This document shows, in pieces, positions 24,708 through 33,781 of a stretch of 64,000 nucleotides of DNA. The stretch covers positions 63,361-127,360 of the forward strand of contig NZ_LN909043.1 of assembly GCF_001486585.1 (NCBI RefSeq), given 5' to 3'. The first letter of the stretch is position 1, and every line of letters begins with the position of its first letter. Made by a program: the position numbers and the translations under genes. The DNA comes from Paenibacillus senegalimassiliensis (GTDB taxonomy: Bacteria; Bacillota; Bacilli; Paenibacillales; Paenibacillaceae). Under the pieces are notes generated by a model. That model had not been told where the DNA came from, did no database searches, and saw only the letters and a list, made by a program, of their open reading frames with translations.

Positions 24708-26189
24708 TCAGCCCAGCTTGGGATCAAGTGCATCACGGAGCCCATCGCCCAGGAAATTGAAGGACAGGACGAGCAGGATGATAGCCAGACCGGGGTATAT
24801 CGCCAAGTAAGAGTGAGATTCCAGATACGTGCTTCCGAGCTTCAAGATATTGCCCCACTCTGGAATGTGAGGTTCTACGCCTAGGCCCAGGAAGCTGAGA
24901 CTGCTCGTCGATATGACGGCGGCGCCGATCGTCAAGGTAGATTTAACGATCATCGGTGCCAGCGATCCTGGAATGATGTGCTTGATAATAATGAGTAAAT
25001 CCCGCGTGCCCAAGGCCCGGGCGGCCTCTACATACTCAAAGGTAGATACTAGCAGGACGTTAGCTCGCATTGTCCTTGCGTAAGTGGGAATCGCCCCAAC
25101 ACTAAGCGCAATAATGAGGTTGAAGGTGTTCGCTCCAAATGCAGCAATGATAGCAATAGCGAGCAGGATGCCGGGAATGGCGTACAGCACATCCAGCAGC
25201 CGCATGATGATATTGTCAGTACGCCGGCCGTAATACCCCGATATTGCTCCAAGCGCTCCGCCAATGACCACGGGAATCAACGTGGAGAAGAAGCCGACAA
25301 TGAGCGAAATCCGGGCACCGAACACGATTCTTGTAAATAGACATCGGCCAAAATTATCCGTGCCCAGCGGGTAAGCCAGGCTGGGATGCTGAAGAATGGC
25401 GGAGTAATTGTTCTCCGTAGCCATGGCATAATCGAAGGTAAAATAGCTGCACACTGCCATTGAGAACAAGAACACGATGAAGAACAATCCAATCATCGAG
25501 GTGGTGCTCCGTGTTAACTTTCCCCATACCTCTTCCCACTTGGCCGTGGCCGGCTTCCCGTTGTGACGGATCTTGATCAGCAGATTAATGCCAAGCAGCA
25601 GGGCGAAGAGGTTCCCCGTTACTGAAGTCAGGATGAGGAGAATTGCAACCGGGCTGAGCCACGGGGCTGCGATTCTCCCCTTCATGAACCTGGCAACCAA
25701 CAGCAAGCTAATGAGATGGAATCCTGTCGTGATCAGCAACAAGGATATCGCCGGCAAAAACGTATCTGCGACATACGGCTTGAACAGATTAAGCGCAGAA
25801 ATGGCGATGACGAACAAACCTGTTAGCAAGGTATAGACCGCCAGCGTATATTCCGTATTTCTGTCCCTCTTGATCAGATGCAACGCCGAGGCGGTGATAA
25901 ACAAATTGCCACTGAACAGACTTAACAACTGGATGTAACCTAACGCCCGGGTTGAGCTTCGAATAGCTCCCGAGCGCGCGATATCGTTGCGAATTCGCCA
26001 AGCGAGCCCAAGCTGTAACAGCGCAAACAGAAGATAGACAAGCGCTATGATCAGCACAGAAGGCCTTACCGCTTGAGTCCATAGATCGTAGCTGCTAAGC
26101 AGCAGAATCACTGCAATCCCCGCTGTCACAATCCACGAGAATGTTGCCTCGCTATATTCCAAAGAAGATTTAAACGTTAATTTAGCCAT
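24708..26189 (-). CDS. DppC/OppC-like permease with long N-terminal membrane extension
   Basis: 493 residues, against about 300 for the family. Residues from about 220 onward are a normal DppC: a membrane helix, AYPLGTDNFGRCLFTRIVFGAR, the EAA loop (FEYVEAARALGTRDLLIIIKH), SSLSFLGLGVEPH and the ending GDGLRDALDPKLG. The first 220 residues are an added hydrophobic region with about six predicted membrane segments (for instance VTAGIAVILLLSS, VLIIALVYLLFALLQLGLAW, FLPAISLLLITTGFHLISLL) that I do not recognise. It lies 13 bases after the DppB-like gene in the same transcript. The extension may dock on the partner's added domain or on another protein. Confidence 0.88.
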   Translation of the reverse strand: MAKLTFKSSLEYSEATFSWIVTAGIAVILLLSSYDLWTQAVRPSVLIIALVYLLFALLQLGLAWRIRNDIARSGAIRSSTRALGYIQLLSLFSGNLFITASALHLIKRDRNTEYTLAVYTLLTGLFVIAISALNLFKPYVADTFLPAISLLLITTGFHLISLLLVARFMKGRIAAPWLSPVAILLILTSVTGNLFALLLGINLLIKIRHNGKPATAKWEEVWGKLTRSTTSMIGLFFIVFLFSMAVCSYFTFDYAMATENNYSAILQHPSLAYPLGTDNFGRCLFTRIVFGARISLIVGFFSTLIPVVIGGALGAISGYYGRRTDNIIMRLLDVLYAIPGILLAIAIIAAFGANTFNLIIALSVGAIPTYARTMRANVLLVSTFEYVEAARALGTRDLLIIIKHIIPGSLAPMIVKSTLTIGAAVISTSSLSFLGLGVEPHIPEWGNILKLGSTYLESHSYLAIYPGLAIILLVLSFNFLGDGLRDALDPKLG

Positions 26190-26202
26190 AAATGCACCTG
26201 CT

Positions 26203-27606
26203 CTAGTAATGTTTCATCTTGGTCCGGATACGCGGATCGAAGAAGGCGTAGAGGACGTCGATGATGACATTAATCAATGAAATCGTAATTGCGGTGTAGA
26301 CAACCCCGCCTAGAATGCTGGGAATATCGGGAATAAATTGTTTGTCCACGATGTAGCTTCCGATCCCGCTGATGTTAAATACCTTCTCCGTAACTGCCGA
26401 GCCACCAAGCATGGCGCCGAATTGCAACCCAATGACGGTGATAATCGGAATGATGGCGTTGCGAATGGCATGTCTGAACAGAATTTGCCGTTGATTCAAT
26501 CCCTTGGCCTTGGCAGTTACCATGTAATCCTCCAGGATTACTTCCAACGTGGAAGAGCGGGTCATTCTAGCTACCGCAGCCGTCAGCCCGGTTCCCAGTA
26601 CCACAGTAGGCATGATGAGCGACAGGGCATTTTGCGGATTATAGGTGGCCGGAAGCCAGTGCAGCTTAATCGAGAAATTCAGAATAAAGATCAGACCTTG
26701 CCAGAAGCTCGGAATTGATAAGCCTATCAATGCGATGAACATAAAAGAATAATCCCAGAATGAATTCCGCTTCATGGCAGACAGGATGCCGATCGGAATG
26801 GCTATCAGCACGGACATCGCCAGTGATATAACGGTTAACGTCAGGGTAATCGGGAACTTCCGGGCGATCGTTGCTGTTACTTGCTCGTTCCCCGCAAAGG
26901 ATTTACCCAAATCGAAGGTAAGGATGCCTTTGATATTGTTCCATAACTGGACCAGGTAGGATTGATCCAACCCGTAAATTCTGTTGAACTGGGCAATTTG
27001 CTCGTCCGTGGCCGTCTCTCCCAAAATGTTGGCGGCCGGGTTCATCGGTGACAAGTACAGAATAGTGAAGACGAGCACCGAAACGCCAAGAATAACAAAC
27101 AAGCTCATGACGATGCGCTCGAAGATGTACTTCACATAAGGATTGCTATATACCAGCATCAAGGCATACATAAGTATTCCGGCAATCAGTGAAAAGCCAA
27201 AAAAAATCGGGCGAGCAAGCAAGTTCTGGACAACACCTACGTAGCTGCTTTCGGATACCCCGCGGCGCTCCAGCTTGCGTTCCGTCTCTATGACGGCTTG
27301 CTGCCGGAGTTTGTCTGCGGTTACGCTCTCCACTTGCCGCCTCAGCCTCTCCGGGGAAAGAGTCTCTCCGAAGAAACTCATCTTACATCGCAGTTGCTCC
27401 AGCGTTTCAGCCTCTATCCTGAGCTTGACATCGGACTCTAGGAGCGCTGCATGAGTCTCGTTGTATAGAACATGATAGGCATCCTTTCTCCGTTGAACCC
27501 AATAGACAACCAGAGCGGCAAGATTGACCGGGGCTCCAAGAAGGAGCAAGAAATATTTATAGGATGGATCTGCATACATTTTCGCGTAGGTGGCTGCAGG
27601 TTTCAT
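26203..27606 (-). CDS. DppB/OppB-like permease with N-terminal coiled-coil extension
   Basis: 467 residues, about 150 more than usual. Residues from about 160 are DppB-like: FERIVMSLFVILGVSVLVF, YLSPMNPAANILGETATDEQ, the EAA loop (DYMVTAKAKGLNQRQILFRHA) and the end FFDPRIRTK. Ahead of this come a membrane segment (LLLLGAPVNLAALVVYWV), a charged, probably coiled-coil stretch (about residues 40-125: HAALLESDVKLRIEAETLEQ, LSPERLRRQVESV, VIETERKLERRG) and another membrane segment. GGGAGG precedes the ATG. It is the first gene of the minus-strand operon, with a strong promoter upstream. The function of the extra cytosolic or external helix domain is unknown. Confidence 0.88.
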   Translation of the reverse strand: MKPAATYAKMYADPSYKYFLLLLGAPVNLAALVVYWVQRRKDAYHVLYNETHAALLESDVKLRIEAETLEQLRCKMSFFGETLSPERLRRQVESVTADKLRQQAVIETERKLERRGVSESSYVGVVQNLLARPIFFGFSLIAGILMYALMLVYSNPYVKYIFERIVMSLFVILGVSVLVFTILYLSPMNPAANILGETATDEQIAQFNRIYGLDQSYLVQLWNNIKGILTFDLGKSFAGNEQVTATIARKFPITLTLTVISLAMSVLIAIPIGILSAMKRNSFWDYSFMFIALIGLSIPSFWQGLIFILNFSIKLHWLPATYNPQNALSLIMPTVVLGTGLTAAVARMTRSSTLEVILEDYMVTAKAKGLNQRQILFRHAIRNAIIPIITVIGLQFGAMLGGSAVTEKVFNISGIGSYIVDKQFIPDIPSILGGVVYTAITISLINVIIDVLYAFFDPRIRTKMKHY

Positions 27607-27637
27607 CAGTGCCTGACCTCCCTTCTCTCTCTATAAA

Positions 27638-27692
27638 TTGCATTATTCCGATGGATATAGTATATATTATTGGAGGATATTTTTTATGTCAA
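27638..27692. promoter_or_regulatory. Overlapping divergent promoters of the second peptide-type transporter
   Basis: Minus strand: TTGACA (27687-27692), 17 bases, TAATAT (27664-27669), driving the permease and binding-protein genes. Plus strand: TTGCAT (27638-27643), 17 bases, TATATA (27661-27666), driving the ATPase gene. The -10 boxes overlap, so the two transcripts may compete or be regulated together. Confidence 0.65.
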
Positions 27693-27722
27693 TGACGATT
27701 TTTTTTATACTGAAAGGTGCGA

Positions 27723-27759
27723 GTTCAAAAAGTCGGGTTTACAGGACGACTTTTTGAAC
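27723..27759. repeat. 13-bp perfect inverted repeat in the ATPase leader
   Basis: GTTCAAAAAGTCG and CGACTTTTTGAAC flank an 11-base loop, ending 23 bases before the ATPase start. It lacks a terminator T-tract. It may be an intergenic repeat of this lineage, an operator or an RNA element. Confidence 0.6.
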
Positions 27760-27782
27760 AACCTCTGAAAGGTGTTGCCGGT

Positions 27783-29522
27783 ATGGAGTCTATATTGCAA
27801 GTGAGCCATTTATCTGTTTCTTTTGAGGCACGGGACCGGGAGGTCGCCGCTGTACGCGATGTAAGCTTTGAAGTTAGAAAAGGGGAGACGCTGGGGATTG
27901 TTGGTGAATCGGGCAGTGGCAAGAGCGTGACGGCTCGCTCCATTATGAGACTGTTGCCTTCGCCTCCTGCTTATATCAACGGCGGGGAGATTTGGTTTGC
28001 CGGAACCAATCTGGCGGAATATAGCGAGAAGCAGATGGAGGGCATTCGGGGGAAGGATATCGGCATGATCTTCCAAGATCCGATGACCTCGCTCAACCCT
28101 ACGATGAAGATTGGAGAGCAAATCTCCGAAAGTTTGATCAAGCACTTGAAGGTGTCCCGTCAGGAAGCCAAACAGCAGGCGCTGGAGATGCTGAAGCTGG
28201 TTGGTATTAGACATGCCGAACTGCGCTATCATCAATACCCACATGAATTTTCCGGAGGAATGCGGCAGCGGGTCATGATTGCCATTGCCCTGGCTTGCCG
28301 TCCGGCTCTCTTGATTGCCGATGAACCGACGACCGCGCTGGACGTGACCATTCAGGCTCAAATTTTGAGCTTGATGAAGAGCATGCAGGAGCGCTTTGGA
28401 ACATCTATTATTCTCATCACGCATGATTTGGGTGTTGTTGCCGGGATGTGCGACCGCGTGCTGGTCATGAAGGATGGGGAGATCGTGGAGCGCGGAACCA
28501 CCGAAGAGATCTTCGACCATGCCCGTCATCCTTATACATTGAAGTTGTTAAACTCGTTGCCTCGTCTGGATGAACAAAAGGTGCCGAAGCCAGCGGCAAC
28601 TATTATATCCGGTTCACCGGCCAAACCGCTCATTGAGGTCAAGGCATTGAAGCAATATTTTGATTTGGGTAAGGGAAGGGTATTGAAGGCAGTCAATGAC
28701 ATTAGCTTCCACATTCACGAAGGTGAGACGCTTGGGGTAGTTGGCGAATCAGGCAGCGGAAAGTCCACGACCGGGAGGGCGATATTGCGTCTGCACCAGC
28801 CTACGGGGGGAGAGGTGCTGTACCAAGGCATGTCCGTAAATCACTTGTCATCCAAGGAAATGAAGACCATGCGCCGCTATATGCAAATGATCTTTCAAGA
28901 TCCCTACGCTTCACTCAGCCCACGTCTTAAAATTGCTGATATTATCGGTGAGGCACTGGACGTACATCGTTTGGCAGGGAGTCGTGCTGAACGGAAGAAG
29001 CGAATCGAAGAGCTGCTGGATTTGGTTGGGCTTGACCCCGTGTTTGCCGAGCGTTATCCTCATGAATTCTCCGGGGGTCAGCGGCAGCGTATCGGTATTG
29101 CTCGTGCGCTGGCGGTAAATCCGAAGTTTATCGTATGCGATGAGCCGCTCTCCGCGCTTGATGTCTCCATTCAAGCCCAGGTAGTTGGTTTATTGGAGGA
29201 TTTGCAGCAGCGACTGGGACTGACCTACTTGTTCATTGCTCATGATCTGTCCATGGTCAAGCGAATCAGCGACCGGGTTGCGGTTATGTATATGGGCAAA
29301 ATCGTGGAGCTGGCCGAGAGTGAGGAATTGTACGCGAATCCCCAGCATGCTTATACCAAGTCTTTGCTAGATGCCATTCCGGTACCTGATCCGAAGATTG
29401 AATCTCGGAAGAAGAGGGAGCTAGTGGAGGGGCCTTGGGAAGAAGACAGATACCATGTGGAGAACTCGCGATTAGTAGAGGTGAGTAAGGGACATTGGGT
29501 TGCCTTGCCGCTGGAGGCTTAA
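27783..29522 (+). CDS. Fused DppD-DppF-type double ATPase
   Basis: One 579-residue chain carries two complete oligopeptide-type ATPase domains. Domain 1 (about 1-270): [60 protein letters not shown]. Domain 2 (about 285-579): [61 protein letters not shown]. Domain 1 lacks the Cys-rich tail usual in DppD; it is replaced by a short linker. ATG 27783 is chosen because GAAAGGTG lies upstream; the longer frame would cross the inverted repeat. It is divergent from the permease operon and very likely powers it. Confidence 0.9.
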   Translation: MESILQVSHLSVSFEARDREVAAVRDVSFEVRKGETLGIVGESGSGKSVTARSIMRLLPSPPAYINGGEIWFAGTNLAEYSEKQMEGIRGKDIGMIFQDPMTSLNPTMKIGEQISESLIKHLKVSRQEAKQQALEMLKLVGIRHAELRYHQYPHEFSGGMRQRVMIAIALACRPALLIADEPTTALDVTIQAQILSLMKSMQERFGTSIILITHDLGVVAGMCDRVLVMKDGEIVERGTTEEIFDHARHPYTLKLLNSLPRLDEQKVPKPAATIISGSPAKPLIEVKALKQYFDLGKGRVLKAVNDISFHIHEGETLGVVGESGSGKSTTGRAILRLHQPTGGEVLYQGMSVNHLSSKEMKTMRRYMQMIFQDPYASLSPRLKIADIIGEALDVHRLAGSRAERKKRIEELLDLVGLDPVFAERYPHEFSGGQRQRIGIARALAVNPKFIVCDEPLSALDVSIQAQVVGLLEDLQQRLGLTYLFIAHDLSMVKRISDRVAVMYMGKIVELAESEELYANPQHAYTKSLLDAIPVPDPKIESRKKRELVEGPWEEDRYHVENSRLVEVSKGHWVALPLEA

Positions 29523-29574
29523 GTGGGCCAGACAAAAAAACGTTTATAGCCAAGCAACAAGTTCAAGTTATATG

Positions 29575-29617
29575 CAGGGAACAGAGACAGCCAGGCTGCT
29601 TCTGTTCCCTGTTTTAT
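29575..29617 (+). terminator. Terminator after the double ATPase
   Basis: CAGGGAACAGA pairs with TCTGTTCCCTG, with an inner AGCC/GGCT stem, followed by TTTTATTG. Confidence 0.85.
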
Positions 29618-29627
29618 TGTTGCACTA

Positions 29628-29656
29628 TGAAACAACATCCTGCGATGCTCATAGAA
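29628..29656 (+). promoter_or_regulatory. Weak SigG-like promoter candidate before the ger operon
   Basis: TGAAAC and CATAGAA are separated by 16 bases. They partly resemble the forespore SigG boxes (TGAATA and CATACTA), the sigma factor that transcribes germination genes, but the spacing is short and the matches imperfect. Confidence 0.25.
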
Positions 29657-29710
29657 TGGCGTGGTTCGGGGGAGATTAGGGAGAACAATTCGCGTAGGGG
29701 AATGGTTCAT

Positions 29711-31372
29711 GTGTGGTGGTCAAATATCGTTTCTTATATCCCGGATTGGCCGGTCTTTGTGCAGGCGGGAGCCACGCTGCTTATACCTGTCGTCCTCTAC
29801 TTCACCCATCGTTGGTTCCGCTCGGTGGTGACGAATGGAGGGGGTTCTTCGGAGAAGCTGACGGCAGCGACCGAAGAATCCGATTCCTTGCTGACGGGTG
29901 ACTATGATGCAGACCTGGACTCGATCAAGCAAGCCATTGGCAGCAATGACGATTTGCATTTTCGGGAATACAGAGTGGCAGAACTCGGCATACGGGCAGC
30001 CTTAATCTATATTGACGGCATGCAGGAAGACCAACTGATCGATACCCAGGTCATGCAGGTACTTATGGGCAAGGGAGATTTTGTGCCGGAGGTAGAGCTA
30101 GAGTCATCGCTTCCTCCCGCGGACAGGCTGGCTGCTTATTTCCGGCAACGCATCTTGCCGGTTGTTGAAATGGAGGAAGTGCAGGGAACACAATGTCTGC
30201 ATGAAATGGTCCTGACGGGATATACTGCTCTGCTGGTTGAAGGTATGCCCTCGGCCATATTGGTAGGTAAGCCGCGGGGGAAAACAAGGTCGATTACCGA
30301 GCCAACCTCGGAAGCACTGCTACGTGGGCCGAGATTAGGATTTACAGAAGCGCTCAGCGAGAATACTTCCATGCTGCGGCGTCAGGGGCGCACGGAGCTG
30401 ATGGAAATCAAGAAGTACACGGTAGGCAATACGCTGAAACGGGACTTGGCCGTTGTGTATATGAAATCGATTGTAAATCCCGACCTGCTGCAAGAGGTGG
30501 AGAAGCGGGTCGCCAAGATCGATCTGGATTTTATTGCTGAATCCGGTTATGTGGAGCAGCTTATCGAAGACGATATTTTGAGTCCCTTTCAACAGGCACA
30601 GAACACGGAGCGACCGGACCGGGTCATCAATGCGTTGATGGCAGGCCGGGTGGCTTTACTTCTCGACGGAACGCCGTTTGCGCTTATCGTTCCCGTAACC
30701 TTCAGCATGCTGCTGCAGTCTCCGGAAGATTATTATGAACGGTGGATGGCGGGTTCTCTGCTGCGCCTGTTGCGCTTTTTTGCCGCCTTTATGTCGCTGA
30801 TGATTCCTTCACTGTACATTTCCTTCATCTCCTTCCATCCCGGTTTGATTCCCACAGAGCTTGCTATCACCATTATTGAGACCCGTGAGCGGGTTCCCTT
30901 CCCTTCGCTGATCGAAATTCTGGTGCTGGAAGTATCAATTGAGATTTTGCGCGAAGCCGGGGTACGCTTACCCAAGCCAATTGGCTCCGCGATGGGGATC
31001 GTTGGAGGCTTGATCATCGGAGAAGCGGCTGTACAGGCCGGGATTGTCAGCCCGTTTCTGGTCATTGTCGTTTCGGTTACGGCTATAGCTTCCTTTTCCA
31101 TTCCGATGTACAGCGCTGGAATAACTTTGCGTATGCTGCGTTTTGTCGGAATGTTCTTCGCCGCTGCGTTGGGGATATTAGGGACGATTTTGTTCTTCCT
31201 GCTGATTTGCAGCCATCTTACCAAGCTGAAGAGTTTTGGTGTGCCCTACATCACGCCTGTATCGCCTATTCGTCTGCATGATTGGAAGGACTTGTTCGTT
31301 CGTGCTCCGCTCACCTTGATGAAGTTGCGGCCAGAGATGATGAAGACGGAACGCAAGCGCCGCAAAGCCTGA
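29711..31372 (+). CDS. Spore germination protein, GerA family (A subunit)
   Basis: About 553 residues. The soluble N-terminal half contains the typical GSNDDLHFREYRV and ALIYIDGM stretches; the C-terminal half has about five membrane helices (from LRFFAAFMSLMIPSLYISF to LGILGTILFFLLI) and a basic tail. GerA proteins form the A subunit of nutrient germinant receptors in the spore inner membrane. GTG 29711 is preferred because AGGGG stands a suitable distance upstream; ATG 29702 is too close to it. The B and C subunit genes follow in order. The germinant is unknown. Confidence 0.92.
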   Translation: MWWSNIVSYIPDWPVFVQAGATLLIPVVLYFTHRWFRSVVTNGGGSSEKLTAATEESDSLLTGDYDADLDSIKQAIGSNDDLHFREYRVAELGIRAALIYIDGMQEDQLIDTQVMQVLMGKGDFVPEVELESSLPPADRLAAYFRQRILPVVEMEEVQGTQCLHEMVLTGYTALLVEGMPSAILVGKPRGKTRSITEPTSEALLRGPRLGFTEALSENTSMLRRQGRTELMEIKKYTVGNTLKRDLAVVYMKSIVNPDLLQEVEKRVAKIDLDFIAESGYVEQLIEDDILSPFQQAQNTERPDRVINALMAGRVALLLDGTPFALIVPVTFSMLLQSPEDYYERWMAGSLLRLLRFFAAFMSLMIPSLYISFISFHPGLIPTELAITIIETRERVPFPSLIEILVLEVSIEILREAGVRLPKPIGSAMGIVGGLIIGEAAVQAGIVSPFLVIVVSVTAIASFSIPMYSAGITLRMLRFVGMFFAAALGILGTILFFLLICSHLTKLKSFGVPYITPVSPIRLHDWKDLFVRAPLTLMKLRPEMMKTERKRRKA

Positions 31373-31426
31373 CTCTTCGGCAACTGATCCCTCAGACTTC
31401 TAATGACGTACACCAGGAGGTTGCCC

Positions 31427-32530
31427 GTGTTCACACGTTCCGATGATAAGATCACAACATCACAAGCGGTAGTATTTCTGACCGACAGTATACTGGGGGC
31501 GGGTATTCTCACTATGCCGAGGGATATCACGGAGAAGGTGAAGACGCCGGATGCCTGGTTATCCGTGCTGCTGGGGGGCGTCGTTATACTGCTGGTCGTA
31601 TGGGTGATGACCAAGCTGAGCCAGCAATTCCCGGGCAAGACGATCTTCGAATATGCCCGGAGCATCGTGGGTAAGATTCCTGGCAGTATGATGTCGCTGC
31701 TTATGGTCATTTATTTTCTGGTTATTGCCGGTTTTGAGATTCGTATTTTGGCAGAGGTCAATATCTTCTATCTGCTGGAAGGCACACCGGTGTGGGCTGT
31801 GATTATCCCGTTTATCTGGACAGGGGCCTATCTGGCCTCAGGCGGCATCAATTGTATTGCCCGGTTGTTTCAGATTATTTTCCCCATAAGCATTTTTATA
31901 TTGCTGCTCAGCTTTCTGCTCAGCATGAGATTGTTTGAGATTGATCACCTGCGACCGTTCCTTGGCGATGGTCTGCCGCCCGTCCTGAATGGGTTGAAGT
32001 CGTCCATCCTCATTTACACCGGCTTTGAGATTGTCATGGTTCTGGTGGGTCATATGCAGCACCCGGAGAAGGCGGTCAAGACGATGCTGCTTGGGGCAGG
32101 TATCCCCATCATTTTGTATGTGTTCGCAACCATGATTGTAGTGGGGGGAATGTCAATCAGCGCCGTGTTGCGCAGCACTTGGCCAACGCTTGACTTGTTG
32201 CGCAGCTTCGAGATTACCGGGTTGTTCTTCGAGCGGTTTGAATTTCCGTTCCTGGTTATATGGATGATGCAGATGTTTTGCAATTTTTGTAGCCAGTTCT
32301 TTGTCACTTCGTTGGGGTTATCAAAAACCTTTGGCATCAAATTTCCGATCGTTCTGTTTGCACTGATGCCAATATTGTTCCTAGCCGCGCTTATTCCGAG
32401 AACGATGAATGATTTATTCACATTGGGTGGTGCCATCGGGTATATGAGCGTATTCTTGTTTGTACTTGTAACAGTGCCGCTGTGCCTTATTTACCTCATT
32501 CGGAAGAAAGGACTCAGGAAACATGCGTAA
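31427..32530 (+). CDS. Spore germination permease, GerB family (B subunit)
   Basis: About 367 residues with ten membrane helices, an APC-fold transporter-like protein (TSQAVVFLTDSILGAGILTM at the start). In germinant receptors the B subunit binds the nutrient. GTG 31427 is chosen since AGGAGG lies six bases upstream. Its stop overlaps the start of the C-subunit gene by eight bases, a normal ger operon arrangement. Confidence 0.92.
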   Translation: MFTRSDDKITTSQAVVFLTDSILGAGILTMPRDITEKVKTPDAWLSVLLGGVVILLVVWVMTKLSQQFPGKTIFEYARSIVGKIPGSMMSLLMVIYFLVIAGFEIRILAEVNIFYLLEGTPVWAVIIPFIWTGAYLASGGINCIARLFQIIFPISIFILLLSFLLSMRLFEIDHLRPFLGDGLPPVLNGLKSSILIYTGFEIVMVLVGHMQHPEKAVKTMLLGAGIPIILYVFATMIVVGGMSISAVLRSTWPTLDLLRSFEITGLFFERFEFPFLVIWMMQMFCNFCSQFFVTSLGLSKTFGIKFPIVLFALMPILFLAALIPRTMNDLFTLGGAIGYMSVFLFVLVTVPLCLIYLIRKKGLRKHA

Positions 32531-33716
32531 CCACCGGATGCTGATGCTACTGCTTGTAGTCGGACTGATGGTCACTCAAACAGGCTGCTGGAGCAGCAAA
32601 GAAATCGAAGACTTAAGTATGTACATCGGGTTGGCTTTGGACGATGGTAAGCCTACTCCTACGGAGCAGAAGCTGGACAAGCAAGGACAAGGCTATCCCA
32701 AGCGCAATTTAATCACTGCCACCGTACAAATTGTCCCGGTCAAGACGGGCAGCAACAATCAGCATGAGAAGGGGGCGGGAAAAGGAGACGGCTTCTTGAA
32801 CGAATCGGAAACGGGTGATTCCTTGCTGCAAGTGATGCGGCAATATTCGTTGCGACGGGAACGGGCCGTTATTGGTCATCATCTCAAAGTGATTATCATT
32901 TCCACCGAGCTGATTCAGAAGCAAAGTATCGACAAATTGATGGATTTTGTGCTGCGGGACAACGATATTCGTCCAAGCTGCATCACACTATTAAGCCGGG
33001 GGATGGCCCGGGATACACTGGTGGCTGGACACTCCGGGGAAATTCCTGCGTTCAAGCTACAAGCGATGCCAAGGGGACATTTTCGAACAGGGAAAATTAT
33101 GAGAGGGGTTAACTTGACCCGATTGGACAGTCTGATTGGCTCCAAGCAAAGCTTCATTCTACAAGAAGTAGCCACAAGCGGAGGAGAGGCGGAGTTCTCC
33201 GGGGCGGGAATTATTAAGGGAGACACCGGCAAATATATAGGTTCACTCGATCAGACGGATGTACAGAGTATAGCCTGGATCAGGGGCGATATCCAGGGTG
33301 GAGTCATCAAGAGCTATGACTGGCATGATGAACCGATGACGTATGAGGTCGAGGGGATGAAGAGCAAGATCATTCCCCGGCTGGAAGGCGATCAGCTTTC
33401 GTTCCAGGTCAAAATTGAATCGGAAGGAAGGATGATTGAGAACTGGGATGTGGAAGAAGACCCGTCCAAGGCGGAGTTTCTGAAGCGAGCGGAGAAGGTA
33501 TTTGAAGATACCTTGCTCCAAATGCTTGAGCATCTGCTGGTCAAGCTGCAGTCCAAGCATAAGGTGGATGTGTCGGGATTTGGCAAACAGCTCAGTGTAG
33601 ATCACCCTCAATATTGGAAGAAGGTCAAGGACCGCTGGGATGAGGTGTTCAGCCAGACGCCTGTTACCTTTGATGTAAAGTTCACCATTACGGATTACGG
33701 TTCTTCCAAAAAATAA
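32523..33716 (+). CDS. Spore germination lipoprotein, Ger(x)C family (C subunit)
   Basis: 397 residues with a signal peptide and lipobox TQTGC (Cys 22), followed by WSSKEIEDLSMYIGLALD, the usual opening of Ger(x)C proteins, and later a YSLRRERAVIGHHLKVIII segment. The C subunit is a lipid-anchored protein on the outer face of the spore inner membrane and is needed for receptor function. The gene overlaps the B subunit and ends the operon. Confidence 0.92.
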   Translation: MRNHRMLMLLLVVGLMVTQTGCWSSKEIEDLSMYIGLALDDGKPTPTEQKLDKQGQGYPKRNLITATVQIVPVKTGSNNQHEKGAGKGDGFLNESETGDSLLQVMRQYSLRRERAVIGHHLKVIIISTELIQKQSIDKLMDFVLRDNDIRPSCITLLSRGMARDTLVAGHSGEIPAFKLQAMPRGHFRTGKIMRGVNLTRLDSLIGSKQSFILQEVATSGGEAEFSGAGIIKGDTGKYIGSLDQTDVQSIAWIRGDIQGGVIKSYDWHDEPMTYEVEGMKSKIIPRLEGDQLSFQVKIESEGRMIENWDVEEDPSKAEFLKRAEKVFEDTLLQMLEHLLVKLQSKHKVDVSGFGKQLSVDHPQYWKKVKDRWDEVFSQTPVTFDVKFTITDYGSSKK

Positions 33717-33717
33717 G

Positions 33718-33754
33718 GCCCTTTCCTGTCCTCGTCCAGAGAACACGAAAGGGC
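33718..33754 (-). terminator. Terminator of the GxGYxYP gene (minus strand)
   Basis: GCCCTTTC pairs with GAAAGGGC. On the minus strand the hairpin is followed by TTATTTTTT; on the plus strand no T-tract follows, so it mainly ends the minus-strand gene, while the ger operon may use the hairpin weakly. Confidence 0.7.
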
Positions 33755-33781
33755 GGGATAATCAAGATTCGTTAGTCGGTT

